From Anisakis pegreffii (Eukaryota; Nematoda; Chromadorea; Rhabditida; Anisakidae): a stretch of 64,000 nucleotides of DNA. This document shows positions 1 through 12,300 of the stretch, one piece after another. The position numbers and the translations under genes are program-made. The notes beneath the pieces are model-generated. The model made no database searches, had not been told where the DNA came from, and saw only the letters and a list, made by a program, of their open reading frames with translations. Location of the stretch: contig JAPYMA010003029.1 in the NCBI GenBank assembly GCA_035041965.1, positions 124,001 through 188,000 of the forward strand, in the 5' to 3' direction. The first letter of the stretch is position 1, and the number at the start of each line of letters is the position of its first letter.

Positions 1-338
1 TTAAGTAGGTTATCACAGGCTTGTCTCTTCTGGCATGCCAAAACTGAATTTTTTGCATGAATACGACTGCAAAGCACCCAGAATCTGCACACATTTCAAA
101 GCAACAGATTTGATTTAAAATTCAAACATATTAGAAGGAAAGTACAACCGACGGTGGATTGAAAGTGAAGAGTTCAAAAAGTACGCAAACGACGAACGAC
201 AATCGACGTATAAAATTGAATGCATTTATGACTAAGCAAAGAATCTGAATGAGCGAAATGTCAAGATAACGAGGCTTGCTGCAAAGTGAGAGTGTGACTT
301 TGACTTTTGCGACATCAATATTCATAGACTCAATGTGT

Positions 339-490
339 GGATATATTAAAGCCCGATAGATAGAAAGCTGAGGATATATTAAAGCCCGAAAATGCGTATG
401 CGCCTGATAGATAGAAGGCTGAGGATATATTAAAGCCCGAAAATGCGTATGCGCCTGATAGATAGAAGGCTGAGGATATATTAAAGCCCG
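339..490. repeat. 51-bp minisatellite
   Basis: Tandem repeat with a 51-bp period: full units begin at 372 and 423, a partial unit begins at 474, and a first unit at 339 lacks 18 bp in its middle. Each unit contains GATATATTAAAGCCCG, then AATGCGTATGCGCC, then GATAGATAGAAGGCTGA. The full units are nearly identical, so the array is young or homogenised. Because 51 is a multiple of 3, the minus strand stays open as a 17-residue repeat (SGFNISSAFYLSGAYAF), but nothing around it looks like a gene and I do not call it coding. Confidence 0.9.
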
Positions 491-3400
491 AAAAACGAGT
501 TGAAAGCTTAAAAAAGCTGAAAAACGATGAAATTGGGAAGTCAGGATCAGGAGAATGTGAAATGATCACACTATCGTTGAGCTGCTCTTACCATAAACTA
601 TTAGAGCCAAATACTGTCCCTATCAAACACTTTATCTTGAGATCCGCAACAATCAATTCCCGAATATATGCATCTCAAAATGTCATTCGTACTGCTTTCT
701 TTACCGAATAATTACTCCCCAACAAAACATAATTGTTGAATCCACGCAAACAAGCCATTTCAAAGCGATTTTCCAAATAGAAACGCGCAAATAAATAACT
801 GAAAACTTAGAATGCTTCAAATTGCATCCCATCTTCGTTGGAAAACGTCTGTTTTATGTTCTACAATCTCATTTTCTGATCAAATTCCCTCAGGATTTTC
901 GTCGTCCACTGCCGACTACTGAATCGATTGCGGTAGGGCATTTGAAGCCAGCCGTATGCAAAACATCCGATTGAGGCATGATGAATTCATCTCAGCGATT
1001 GAGAATAATTAACAGGGAATTTGCGAAGGCTTCAGATGCCTGCGCCAATTCAATGAATGAATGATGCCAATTCAGAAGTCCGTCCATCTCAGTCTCGTCT
1101 CTATCAAAGAGCATCATGAATTTTTCCAGTCACCTTCTAGAATTTCCAACACCGCTTGAACTTGATCAAAACGACAGCTATGAACTGAACGAAGATACAG
1201 TGAATCAATCAATCCATCGCAGTCGACTTCAAGTCATTTCGACTGTTTGTTTTCAAGCTAAATGATATTCTCAAATAATTTATTCTAAGCCATCCAAGGC
1301 AAACATTTCGTTGGTACCATTAAACTGCATAAGCATAAAGTAGCAACTGGCATACACCGAATGATTTGCGAGTCACAGGGCCTATTAAGCAGAATGATAT
1401 CGCTAAAATACCTTAACTTGACAAATAATTGTTCTGAATTGTTGTACATTATCCCTTTATTTATTGGAAACCAATTCACGCCTGCAATGAACCTATAAAG
1501 CAGTTCGTTTATGACGTTGACTGGATGCATGCAGGCAGGCAGTCTCATGGGTTTTATGGTTTGCTCTGCTTTCGGAAATCATGAATTCGCTAAGCAAACT
1601 GCCTGCCCTCCCTGCATTCTGTCACTCAAATAATGATTATAGCCGGAAAACGCTTAAGAGTCCAGCTATCCACACCAGAAATATTTCAAGACAAACACTC
1701 ATGCAGATTCAAAGAGGAGTACTTTTACCTCTACCTCGCCAAGTCATGATAGACCAACTGATTTTATGGATAAACCTAACGATGCATTGATCAAATTTCA
1801 TCCCCTAGATCGCTAGATCTGGCAAACCATTGTGTTTTCGCTGAGGTGACTAGAGACTGAATGGAATCAGGCACAAATGACACGAATGCATTTGTTGATC
1901 AATTAAACACGTATTCTATGTGTTCATGCACACCGAACGAGCTATTGCTATTACGATGATGATATCGACTTTAATGCTACTAACACAATTCTAACACTGG
2001 CGCAGTACCCAGCTGGCCAATTCAATTCATGTTAGCTAATTCAATAAATACATACATACACATAAAGCAAATAAATCAAATGAAAGAATCAATCAAAAAA
2101 ATTGAAATGAATAAAACTAAGAAATGTTATTTGCTAGATTTCATTTCATTGCTCGTTTCTAGGCGATAGCAATCTTCATTTGTCTATTCTAACGTTTATT
2201 TTGTGCAATAAAATTTTATTTGAGTGTCGGCATTCCTTGTTTTGCTCAAATCAGATTCCTTCTTCCATTCGTGAGGATGAACCAAACTGCCGAAACTTGA
2301 GAAGGACCCGAAGTGATCGAGTGTGCAGATGGTAATCATCATAAAACACTGATACTCTATTATTGCTTCATTCATTCAGCTGCTTATTGCGTTTGAATTT
2401 GCAAAATTTTATATAACTATAAGACATTTTCATAGTTTCTCTAAAGCTTTTTCATTTGCTCATTTCCAAATTTTCTCAAAGAAATTCAAATCCACAATGA
2501 AATTCAATCGATGTCTATTTTCTAGGCAATTCTTTCCATCACCTCGAATCATGCTCTATGCTGCTGCCTGCTGCTTCAAAATGACTGAGCTTGTAATGAG
2601 TATAGCAATTAAGCTGTCAGTCGTCGTGTCTCCTCATAATACTTCTTACTTCTCGTTGAATATCGAAAGAATGAGTGCTGCTTCAAAATATTGTTTGTGC
2701 TTTGTTTGTGTTCACAGGCGAAATAAAATAAAATGTGACCAAAAAAACTGACTGCTAAAGACTTGCTGCTTGCAATATGACAGTTTTGTGGTGGTGGTTG
2801 TTGATGAATAAGTTCGAATAGAGAATGCAATGGAATTTTTCATAGCTTTTTGAATTACTTATTCAGAACAATTGACGACGATTGACTATGAGTGAGTGAC
2901 ATTCGCACACCACAATGAATAAACACCTTGTTTGTTTGATGTCAGAATATTGGTTGGTTTGAAAACGAACGAAATAGGAACAGAAAAACTTTTCCATTGC
3001 AAAATCGATCCGTAAAACTCAACCCACTGCATTGCACATTAGTCAGTCAGAAACCGATACTTTCATTTACATTCAACTTATCTTACAAAATAACTTCAAG
3101 ACAGTCGATTTGATGTCACTAGATCACTCATAATCATACTCATACTCAAGTCAGGGAAATCACTCATACTCAATCAGCAATCTTCCGGCTACTGACCACA
3201 AAACAATCAAGTTACAAAGCAGAATGAACTCATAGTCAAACATCTCACTCGGGATGATTCCATGTTCTGCTCATTAGTTCATAACAACTGATTGCATCTA
3301 TCAAAAGTGAATTGTTCACACCTAACAAAACACTTACTGCTTACTTCACTTGTAAATTATCGAACGATCTCAATCAAGCATCTCAACTTGCTGGCATAAT

Positions 3401-6400
3401 ATGAACAGATAACAACAACTACTATTATTGTCATCATCATTAGTAGTAGATGTGTTACTATTAAAGTTATCATTGCCTGATCAGAAAGAAGCACATGAAA
3501 ATCTCATAGGATCGAATCATGAGGACAACTGCACTTGTAAGTTCAGTTTCACTAACTTGCCGCACAATGCTTAATTTGTGAAATTATCCGTATGAGTGAT
3601 CATCAGGAAAATCATTCAACTGCAATTCGGCATATTCGTAAAGCGTTATTAATTGCTTTAGCTAATTAATTAGATAAGAAAATACCTAACAGCTTAGTGT
3701 GCAGAGTAGCGTTGAGAAGCGAGAAGCATTGCGATTACTCGGCATTAAAGTTAGTGCTAGCCTACAATTCAAGCAATCCATCCTTCTAAGCCACTCAAAG
3801 CCAATTTCTATGACAAGACTGAATAGAAATCTCGTGGCCTATGCGAACTGTTATCAATTGATTACCTCAACTTCAGGCATTTTAAAACTAACTCAAAGAT
3901 GTCGAAGCGATAAGAATACAACAAAAAAATCAAGCCCAAAGAAGTAAAAAAGTCTCGCGGAAAGTGCAGATGCAGAATTTCATGCAAGCGAAATCGTTTG
4001 CCCTTTTGATGACGGTTTTGCGTCAGATGCATACGACAAATTGCATGTCTCAAAACCATCTTGATTAATTTCAAGACAACGTCCAACCTGCCGCATTTTG
4101 CTAACAACGTATCAATCATTCAAAATGAAATACGCAAATAAATGACTGACTGAAGTGCAAAACAAAAAAACTCGAACCTGGCACAACCGAGATGATCAAA
4201 AACCATAAAATAATTAAATTCTCTAATGAATGATTAAATTTCAACTACTGGCACGGATATGAGAACTTGAGCGAATTAAATTTTGGTTATCCATCGGTCG
4301 AACTAAATTTTGTTAATTTGAAACGATTTCAATCGCACATGAATGTGGATGAAAGAATCTAATAGTTAGAGACACGAAAGACTGCAGACATACGTCAATA
4401 ATCAGCATTGGAATGAAAAGCTTAATTTCGAAGTAATTTCACGACTGAGATGAAATGAAATGCGAAAACAGCAACTTCATTGTGCCACTTCAATGCAATA
4501 CTGTAGAATGACTCCTGAATGATGTCAAGTGCAATGTTAATGCTAAGCTTTTTTCCAGAACTCGTTATGATTTCCACGAATTTCCCCAAGTGGCTGACCA
4601 GAATTCAATCCGATTCGATTCAAACTGAAGTTCCGATCTTGAATGCATGGCATCGTTGCTAGTTGAATTTGCAATTTGCAAAAGATTTGCAATTCCATCC
4701 AAACAACTTTCGAAAAGTATTCATCTTAGAATTCTTGAAAGTATGAAAGTGGCAATCTTGTCAGAAATATTCTCAATTCCTAATGAATTCTGTCAAATTT
4801 CTTGCCCACTCGTTAGAATTATTCTCAAATTCTCAAATCGTTCTCTTATTTTTCGAGAGCAATTGCATTTCAAAATTAGACGATGAAATGAATTTCATTC
4901 CACAAGATTATGGTAGAAAACTACATCCATCCGGAACAAAGAAGCCATTATGCCGAATGGCGAAAAATTTTTTCACGAATTGTCAATCTCAATCATGAAC
5001 AACAGTTGCCTGGGTGGAATGATGAGAAGTTAGATGAAACTCAACTCGAATGTGTGATACTGAACTGAACTTAGTATAAGGCACTGCTGGATGTGAGACG
5101 TAATTCGATCGCTTTTGCCATAAACTCAAAAGTCCATCATTGGTATTCCAATTTGAATTGTGCACCTCGTCATATAAGTTTTTGGTCATATAGGAACAAC
5201 AGAGAGCTGTCACCTATTAAACGAGCTCTCATTCTCATCGAATTCCCTATCAAATTCATTCTTAAGACTGTCATGTCAGTAACGAGATGTGAAATATTCT
5301 CAATTTATGGGTCGTAAATTCAAAATTTTGCGCTCGAATCAAGCTGAAATATTATTACTAATCGTAAGTGATATCCAATAAATTTTTCCGGTGCTCAAAT
5401 TTCGCATTTGCCTCAATTTTTTAAATGAAATATAACGCGTTTTTGAGTTATTCTATAGACTAAAGCAGAAATAATGGTGTGATTGAATCACGTATAAAAG
5501 AGCTGAGTTCTCATCTAGATCATATTCAATCAAATCATGAATAATTTATTATGACAGCGCATTGATGATGGTTTGATGACGACGTTTCTGTGTCTCTCAC
5601 ACATTAATATCCAACGTTAATCAGTTATTCGTGGGCACCAGAACTTAATATTTTCACAGCAGTTGAATGCTTCGAAGGAACATGACGACCACTCCTAACG
5701 AGTCAAAGCTTACGATTGGCGCAAAATAATGACTCGATAGAATTGGTCCGAAAGACAGTCGAGAGAATTCGATGAACTCAAGCGCTTTTGCTGACAAATT
5801 AACAAATCAATCACCTTTTACGTAATCGACAAGGCGATTCGTTGCCTTATCAGTGGACTGCTTGAACATCGAGAGATTATTTCGGAACGAAACTAAGAAT
5901 TATTTCAGAACAACACTCACAAACGAAGACAAAAGAAGTGTTTTGAAGCAATGAATGCACACCACTTCATAATCAAACTGATTGATAAATTTTGCAGCAG
6001 CTTCACACAAATTACAAATTCAAGAAAACAACAACATCGTACGAACTACTTACACCATAACAATTAACCTAGAGAACCTATAGTGTGGTGAAATACAAAG
6101 AGCACATCAGCGGATTCCACTCGACAAGACAACTGATTCAAAAATTACCCTATTTTTTTCATCAATCAAATGATTTTCACTAACTTTCAGCTAGCTATAT
6201 TGCGGCAGCGACAATCCACAAATGAGATTATAAACGACAAATTCATTCGTTCAAATAACATTATGAGGACGTATAATGAGACGTAATAAAATGATACAAA
6301 AGAATGTACAATGGACCGACCGACTGTTCAACAAACTGTTTCTAATAGTACTGATTGGTGGAAGTGATTCTGTGAGCTCTTTATTTATGACTACTTCACT

Positions 6401-6611
6401 GTTACTGTTACTGTTTACTATTACTATGATCAAATTTGCAATAGGTATAAGAGTAATCGATGACAGGCAATTGTTAGCAGTGTTTTAAAAGATTGCATAC
6501 ACTCACGATCAGATAGCATCTAGAGAAGAATGCATTCAACCACATAATGCAGTAATGCATGTTACGATTATGAAACAACAGATTCAAACGAGATTTAATA
6601 TAAAGGCTTAC
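491..6611. other. Intron-like AT-rich DNA, no gene seen
   Basis: This stretch follows the splice donor of the PDE4 exon in the minus-strand direction and is most simply its downstream intron. I looked on the minus strand for the expected next exon (the UCR1 motif resembling EDLIVTPFAQ) and did not find it. Open frames are short and look random. A TATA-like TATAAAAG at 5493-5500 has no convincing transcript after it. Whether all of it is one intron is inference. Confidence 0.6.
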
Positions 6612-6871
6612 TGATGTTCGGTGGATGCAACCGACGAGGCGCGTGATACCGATCGACACGGTGCATTCAGATCACGTTCGTCCACAACACTCGGTCGATA
6701 CAGAAACGACTCACGTCTGGGTTGTGAGCCAGGCAAAAGATGTTGTTGTAGACCACTACCGCCAACCTGATGGCTATTGCTGAAATCGGCAGGCAAATTG
6801 GTTTGCCGAAAAAAATTATGCAAATGAAGATCACGTCTGAGCGACGCGAATGATGGTCGTTTCTTGGCCAT
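6612..6871 (-). CDS. PDE4/dunce cAMP phosphodiesterase, N-terminal/UCR1-start exon
   Basis: Partial gene: 86 codons plus two bases of a PDE4-family 3',5'-cyclic-AMP phosphodiesterase, which hydrolyses cAMP in the cytoplasm. Visible signature: PGSQPRRESFLYR at residues 47-59, then SVSRASSVASTEH at 74-86. Animal PDE4s have a RRESFLYR block followed by an SRxSS-rich stretch and then UCR1. Ser55 sits in the RRES site that is the known PKA phosphorylation site of long PDE4 isoforms. The SDSD-type residues usual after FLYR are replaced by PSVVDERDLNAP. Residues 1-46 (MAKKRPSFASLRRDLHLHN...) are basic and not conserved in families I know, as expected of an isoform-specific N-terminus. The start at 6871 has G at -3 and G at +4, and an in-frame TAA lies about 85 bases upstream (6956-6958). 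The exon could instead begin at an acceptor near 6925. It ends at CATCA|GTAAGC, phase 2. The remaining exons are not in the window. Confidence 0.9.
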
Positions 6872-7316
6872 ATCCGAGAGCACCACTCTGGATCGGCTGT
6901 ACCAGTGTGTTTTCTTGGGTGATGACTGAATTGTGTGTTCCGATTCTATTGCTGCTTATTTATGTATTGCCTATTTGCTGGTTCCGTTGAATGTTTCTTT
7001 ATTGATAAATGAATAATGCACTTGCTGTTGTTGCTGTGGTTGCTATATGCCGACGACAGTGATAATGATTATAATTACCAATGACAATGATGAAAACTTT
7101 ATCAACGCAAAACGTTCCGATGAAGTACTATTTTGATTGGGTTCAATGAAGTAGTAAGTGTTCGGTTTAGTCCATTGAAGTGATTTTTAACTCTTTGATT
7201 CTATGCTGCACTCAATCAGTGGTGTTTGACAGCAAGTAGGATAACAATACCGTGATAAGGATGGCATTAATAGTTAAGTTCTACTGATAACAATAGAATA
7301 CATCTGTTCAGATGGC

Positions 7317-7343
7317 AATAATAATAACAATAATAATAATAAT
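7317..7343. repeat. (AAT)n microsatellite
   Basis: Run of AAT units with one AAC interruption, immediately upstream (minus strand) of the PDE4 exon. Confidence 0.9.
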
Positions 7344-7554
7344 GTTCGCTGACGGTGGTCATTCGTCATTCAGAAGTGGTATTGAAGAGAAGGAATTAAT
7401 TCGGTTGAGCATATTGCATGATGCGCTTAATACAGAGACTGGGATTAATTAGCACTGCGAGAATCAGAGGATTACACTGAGTGAGGAACAAAATAACCTC
7501 CGTTAGAATATCAGTGTGAATACTCGTAAATTAATAAGTTCTTAATCAATCAAA

Positions 7555-7617
7555 ATGATATTATTAACAGTAAGCTCAATAGCAATCGTTCACGCTTCAC
7601 TTAGTCGCTGCGGGCAG
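7555..7617 (+). CDS. Candidate signal-peptide first exon
   Basis: ATG at 7555 with A at -3 opens 21 codons beginning MILLTVSSIAIVHAS and ending just before a near-consensus donor GGGCAG|GTAAGA (intron from 7618), phase 0. A short hydrophobic run after Met, followed by small residues, would suit a secretory signal peptide. Read through, the frame stops about 25 codons later, so it only makes sense if spliced. No downstream plus-strand exon was recognised, so the gene is unknown and chance is a serious alternative. It would run divergently from the PDE4 exon. Confidence 0.22.
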
Positions 7618-8641
7618 GTAAGACCTCAAATGGAAGCAATTTGGAGATCACTCACACTGATTTCATCTGACGTCTTCTCGTCGTCTCCTTAGAGCCAGCC
7701 GCCAGTCGGCTTCAGTTTGGAGAATCGCTCGACACGAACTGGGTGTGTAAGAGGAAGAATTGGCAATGCCCACTAGAATACCAGCAGAATTGGTTATTGG
7801 ATGAGAGCAAGAACAAGAACACGATTGTGATGAACAGTTTGTCTTGAATACTAGAATATTTATTCAGATGGACGAAACGAGACGAGACCAGGCCAGGCTA
7901 GGCAATCAGAAGCGATATAAACGATCTTAATACACTACCTCAAAACTGACGACGACCAAGACACTAGGCTGAACCAGTGGCAGCATAAGCTAGGAGAGAG
8001 AATAGAGCCAGCCTCGCTCGTAAAAGAGGTACTCTGAGAGAGCCAGCCAGTCGTCGTCCGTCAGTCAACTCAATCAGCCAACCCAAACAGCCCAAAGGCT
8101 AACACAACACCCAAAATCCATATCTCTACTTGTAGCCACTATGCTGAGTACTTACTTGTGTAGCTGGCTACTCTGCTCAGATGATGCGTGGATGAGAAGA
8201 TTGATAGATATGCGCGTGGATGATGTGCAGCTAGCAGCTAGCTAGCTATACTCTAACTCTCGTGCTAGCAAATCCTTGTCATTCTGCGTTCTTGCCTGAT
8301 TCCATTCGACTCGTCCTATCAACCAAATTTGCTTCTCTGCTTTCGCTCGCTATTCAGATGCTCTTCAACTCGTTTTTGAGCTCAAAACCACCCCAGCAAA
8401 GAGCCACTCTTTCACATTCATTCATTTGATGTGCAGAGAAAATTGAAACAACGAGCTGCCATCGAAACAACCAACTGAAGAACCAACTGCACTGCTAAGA
8501 CGTTGAGCTTACACGGCTGGCTGATCAACATACAAACGAAACAAGCGGCGACAAAGTGTATGAGGTGCGCATATTGGTCTAAACTGAGAATATATTGAGT
8601 TGATTGAAATGACAGATGTGGTGGATGAGAAGATGGAATGC

Positions 8642-8676
8642 AATATAAGAAATGGAATATAAGAAATGGAATATAG
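8642..8676. repeat. 14-bp tandem repeat
   Basis: Two and a half copies of AATATAAGAAATGG in direct tandem. Confidence 0.85.
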
Positions 8677-8853
8677 GCAGCATACTGGGATAGACTAAAT
8701 CGATGAATAAAGAATCAGTAATGTGATGAAACACTAGTGGACAACAACATGGCGTGAGGAAATAAAGTAAATCGAAATAGATGATAGGTGAGAACAGTGG
8801 ATTAATTAATGAATGTGTAACCTTTGCTTGCATACTATTAGGTGACTGACCAC

Positions 8854-8861
8854 TATATAAG
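8854..8861 (+). promoter_or_regulatory. TATA-like element TATATAAG
   Basis: Good TATA-box match on the plus strand at the edge of the GC-richer zone, about 330 bases before the small start-plus-donor at 9191. Several ATGs lie between them and no clear initiator is seen, so function is only possible. Such octamers are common by chance in AT-rich DNA. Confidence 0.15.
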
Positions 8862-9190
8862 AGATTGAATTCAAGTGGATATCATGAGATACGAGGGAAG
8901 AAGGAGAGAGATATGACATCTTTCAGATGGAAAGATGGAGGTAACTCAAATCCATTTAAGTATCTGTTAGATATCCCATTCCTTTGATGGATGCAAAGGT
9001 AAAGATCGTCGTGTTCTTTATTCGGTCACAGTGTATGTTCGTTGAAATAGACAATTAAAATGTTCACGAAGCAAGCTCTGTGTTGCTGGCCACTTCAGTT
9101 TCCAATAATTCCTGGCTAGGCTTAATTGTAGAGCAGCCAGCTCGTAAGGCTGCTTAGGCCATTTCTAGGGCATCTGAGCAACTTCACAAA

Positions 9191-9211
9191 ATGGCAACTT
9201 CTGAGCCGCAA
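9191..9211 (+). CDS. Candidate micro first exon (MATSEPQ)
   Basis: ATG in an excellent context (CACAAAATGG) followed by seven codons, MATSEPQ, and a donor CAA|GTAAGC, phase 0. It sits in a locally GC-richer 160-bp stretch (about 9080-9220). The partner exon is not visible and the unspliced frame ends after about 50 codons. Low confidence: one good Kozak plus one good donor can occur by chance. Confidence 0.15.
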
Positions 9212-9344
9212 GTAAGCCACAACAATAAATCAAACATGCACACAAATTCACGCACATCACTCTGTCATCATTTTCTTATACTGTTTAGTTCGCTCCATAC
9301 CGAACGGTTTAAGAGTGTGACCATAAGATGGAGTTTTCAGTAAT

Positions 9345-12300
9345 CTAAACGTTCACATTTCAGTGTTCTGCATAAATTTACTTCGATTTCTACGGCACTC
9401 TGCCAGAGCTATTTTTGATGAGAACTGAATACGAAGACCAATGCGGTGCACTAGGATAGGCACCGAAATACGGTAGTAATTGAACGACTGGCTAGAGTCG
9501 CTCTTTTTTTGCAACATTCGATGGAATTATCAACAACTAGAATCAGCATGCAAGGCAGCAGCGTATAATTGATGATCGAACTTAACTGGTGGCTGGCTGC
9601 TATGCGCTTGGTGGACATGCATGTATCGATTTAGCTGCTGTTGCTGCTATGTATTTGAGTGTTGGATGGTTGGGTGAGCAATGGATAGCTAGGATTATAT
9701 CCATACACAAAAACTAGCTAGGCACATGCGTAAGTTCATTGGTTCTGACTTGAATTGCTCTTAATTGTTCGTGATTTTTTCTACGGCTGCGGCGTTTCTC
9801 TATTGAACACATTATTCCATTCGATTTGAGCCTATAAATGAAGGACAGCAGTTGCACTATCATGCCTATTGAGATGGATAGATTGATATCTTTTGCTATA
9901 CTACTACTATGAATTTAAATATGGATTTCATCCGACCGGACTCGATTCTCTTCGTTCACGACTATACGAATGCACATGTTTTGCGAATAGATAAACTTAA
10001 CTGAGGCCTATAGATAAACTGAAATTAAGTACGAATCACTCAGCACACTTATAGATTCTTTCACTTGCACTTTCAGTCCATTTATGGATATTCCTAAGTG
10101 AAAACCATACAATTACCGAAAAAAACTACACGTATGTTGGATGTCTGAGCGCATCATCTCAAGTCATAATTGCAAACTATTATAAGAAGCAGGCAGATAA
10201 ATATGTTCAATTCAATCCGGTGCATTTGAAAAATTTGGAAACGATTGAATGAATGATCAATAAATGAAATCTCTGATCAGTGATAAACGATCGTGATGCG
10301 AGAAAAGAACGATCACAAATAACTGCGCATATTCAATTCACACGGTTTAAACAAACATCAAGGATTATTTTCGCACTACGCTTCAAAGCTGCTTGCCGAA
10401 AGAAGACCTGCCGAAAGAAATGCCGAAAGAAAATCTGCCTAGAGAGTTAAATCTGCATTACCAGCAAATCACAATAAACTCCGGTTAAATACTGTCCATT
10501 ACACATAAGACTGAAAAATTTCACATCTCCTAATTTGTAACTGAACGCTTAATTTACACCTAATCATCTATGAGAACACCTATAGAATCCTGAATTCAAT
10601 TATAACACCAATTACTTATCAGAGTCATATTGTGGTCTCAGCGCCTTACGATAGTTTATCTACCAAATGACTTACACATCGCTAAGGAAGCATGAAATGA
10701 GAGCAATACAAGCAAGGCTTGAACATGATTTAATTCCATTTTTCGAAAATTATTTGCCTTTTAGACCAAAATTCCTCCATCGCAGCAATACTTTTTCGCT
10801 TGTAATTTACTTTTTGCTATTCACTATAAAATCGATTCGTGAACACCAACAGACAGCAGCTACAACCCCCAAAAAAAAAACCAAACAGCAATTCCTCCCA
10901 TTAACAACATAATGATCGAATAATAAAGTGACAACTGCCACCACACGCACTTCGCATTGTTGCTATTCTTCGTCGTCGTTGCACATTCTATTCACCCAAA
11001 CAAAAAACAATTCAATAAATTGATCAATTCATTCTGTACTACACATATGAACAACCAACTATCATCTAGTCTAGCATCAGCTAGTCTGCATACGTCGTCA
11101 ACGTTACTCTGACAAATAATTAAATTTATACACTGGACGATTGAGCGCATTTTTGACAGCAGAAAAGAGCAAACGGGCTAAAAAATACCACCTCCCGGTC
11201 ACAAACTCAATATCTTTGAAGAAATCGTTACAAACTCGATGGAGAATGCCTCATTTGCTTGTATATTCCTTATCAGTTTTGCTTCATTGAAAATTTTGAC
11301 TATCGTAATCTTATGCTGGCTGTCTCCTCAACATCACATTACGGCTCTATTAAGCTGATTGATTAAACACAAACTACTACCACTCAAATGTGACGTTGAG
11401 CAACGTAACTTTCAACCAAACTATCAACAGCCATAAAAAACTCGATAGGAATGCTAGTTAGACTCTAACATTTACTCGGGCTCTATTCAATCAGTTGACT
11501 TATGTGTTGAAATGATTGAATATTGAGTAATTTTTTCAATGCTAATGTCATATTCGAACACTCATTAGATGTGATAAACGAAGCGTGTTCGTTTAATTGA
11601 GCTCGTTGTCGATTCTGAATGCGAAAGACGACTGATTTGATAGTGGAAAATTTTTTGCACACCCAAATGTTAAAGCCAAATTCAGTTACTGGCAATAATG
11701 GTACTTCAAAGTGCTTTTCGAGGGCATCTTAGCATTGCCATCAACAACACCAACGTAACGATCAATGTTCAGTTGTTTCAATCACAGTTGTTTACCGTTA
11801 AGAGTTCTTACTGAGCTTTTTTTTTCGTAGAATTGCGAAGAGATGTCAAAAAATCCACAAAACAAAAATTCTGAGGGATTTTTCTCCTCAAATCGATCAG
11901 CGAAGAAAATTTCCTTTGGAAGCTTAGCTAACATGTGAAGAAATCGAACTTTTCCATATGCATCTTATGCATAAAAGGATGGCAAAAAATCCATCATTAT
12001 AAAAGCTTCGAAAGATATATAGATAGCCTCACAAAACAATTGTGTACCCCATCGCGACATAATGAATGTGAACCTCGTTACCCCCCACCTGAACGCAAAG
12101 CACTAGAATCGAAGGACATCTTGAGGCAAGTTACTCGATCGATCTATTCATTCCTTACTGTTGATTGATCTCCAGCAAAAGCACTTCTTCTACAAATGAC
12201 CCGATTGATTTCCTCCTGTGAACAACTGTAACTGATTACTCATTAATCCAGCAGTGCCACTGAATGATACCTAATGAAACTTTATTCAACCCATTCAAGC

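Larger units (their letters stand above)
6872..8560 (-). promoter_or_regulatory. Possible 5' UTR/promoter zone of the PDE4 exon
   Basis: Between about 7600 and 8560 the base composition is visibly richer in G+C than the flanks, with many CGTCG, GCCAGCC and CTAGC words. It lies directly upstream (minus strand) of the PDE4 exon, where a first-exon 5' UTR and promoter would be expected for a short-start isoform. No TATA box on the minus strand stands out. A plus-strand signal-peptide-like exon lies inside it, so it could be a divergent promoter. This call rests on composition and position only. Confidence 0.3.

Noticed and set aside
330..569. 79-codon minus-strand frame across the minisatellite
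   Set aside because: It is open only because the repeat period is a multiple of three; there is no start context, homology or splicing.
4160..4185. Minus-strand AGGTTCGAGTT followed by poly-T, tRNA-like end
   Set aside because: The B box is incomplete (GTT instead of TCC) and no A box or acceptor stem is found.
5493..5500. TATAAAAG, possible plus-strand promoter
   Set aside because: The following ATGs open only a few codons and no exon is seen. Such octamers are frequent in AT-rich DNA.
1..6600. Searched for the next PDE4 exon (UCR1, EDLIVTPFAQ-like) on the minus strand
   Set aside because: No matching stretch was found by eye, so it is assumed to lie outside the window.
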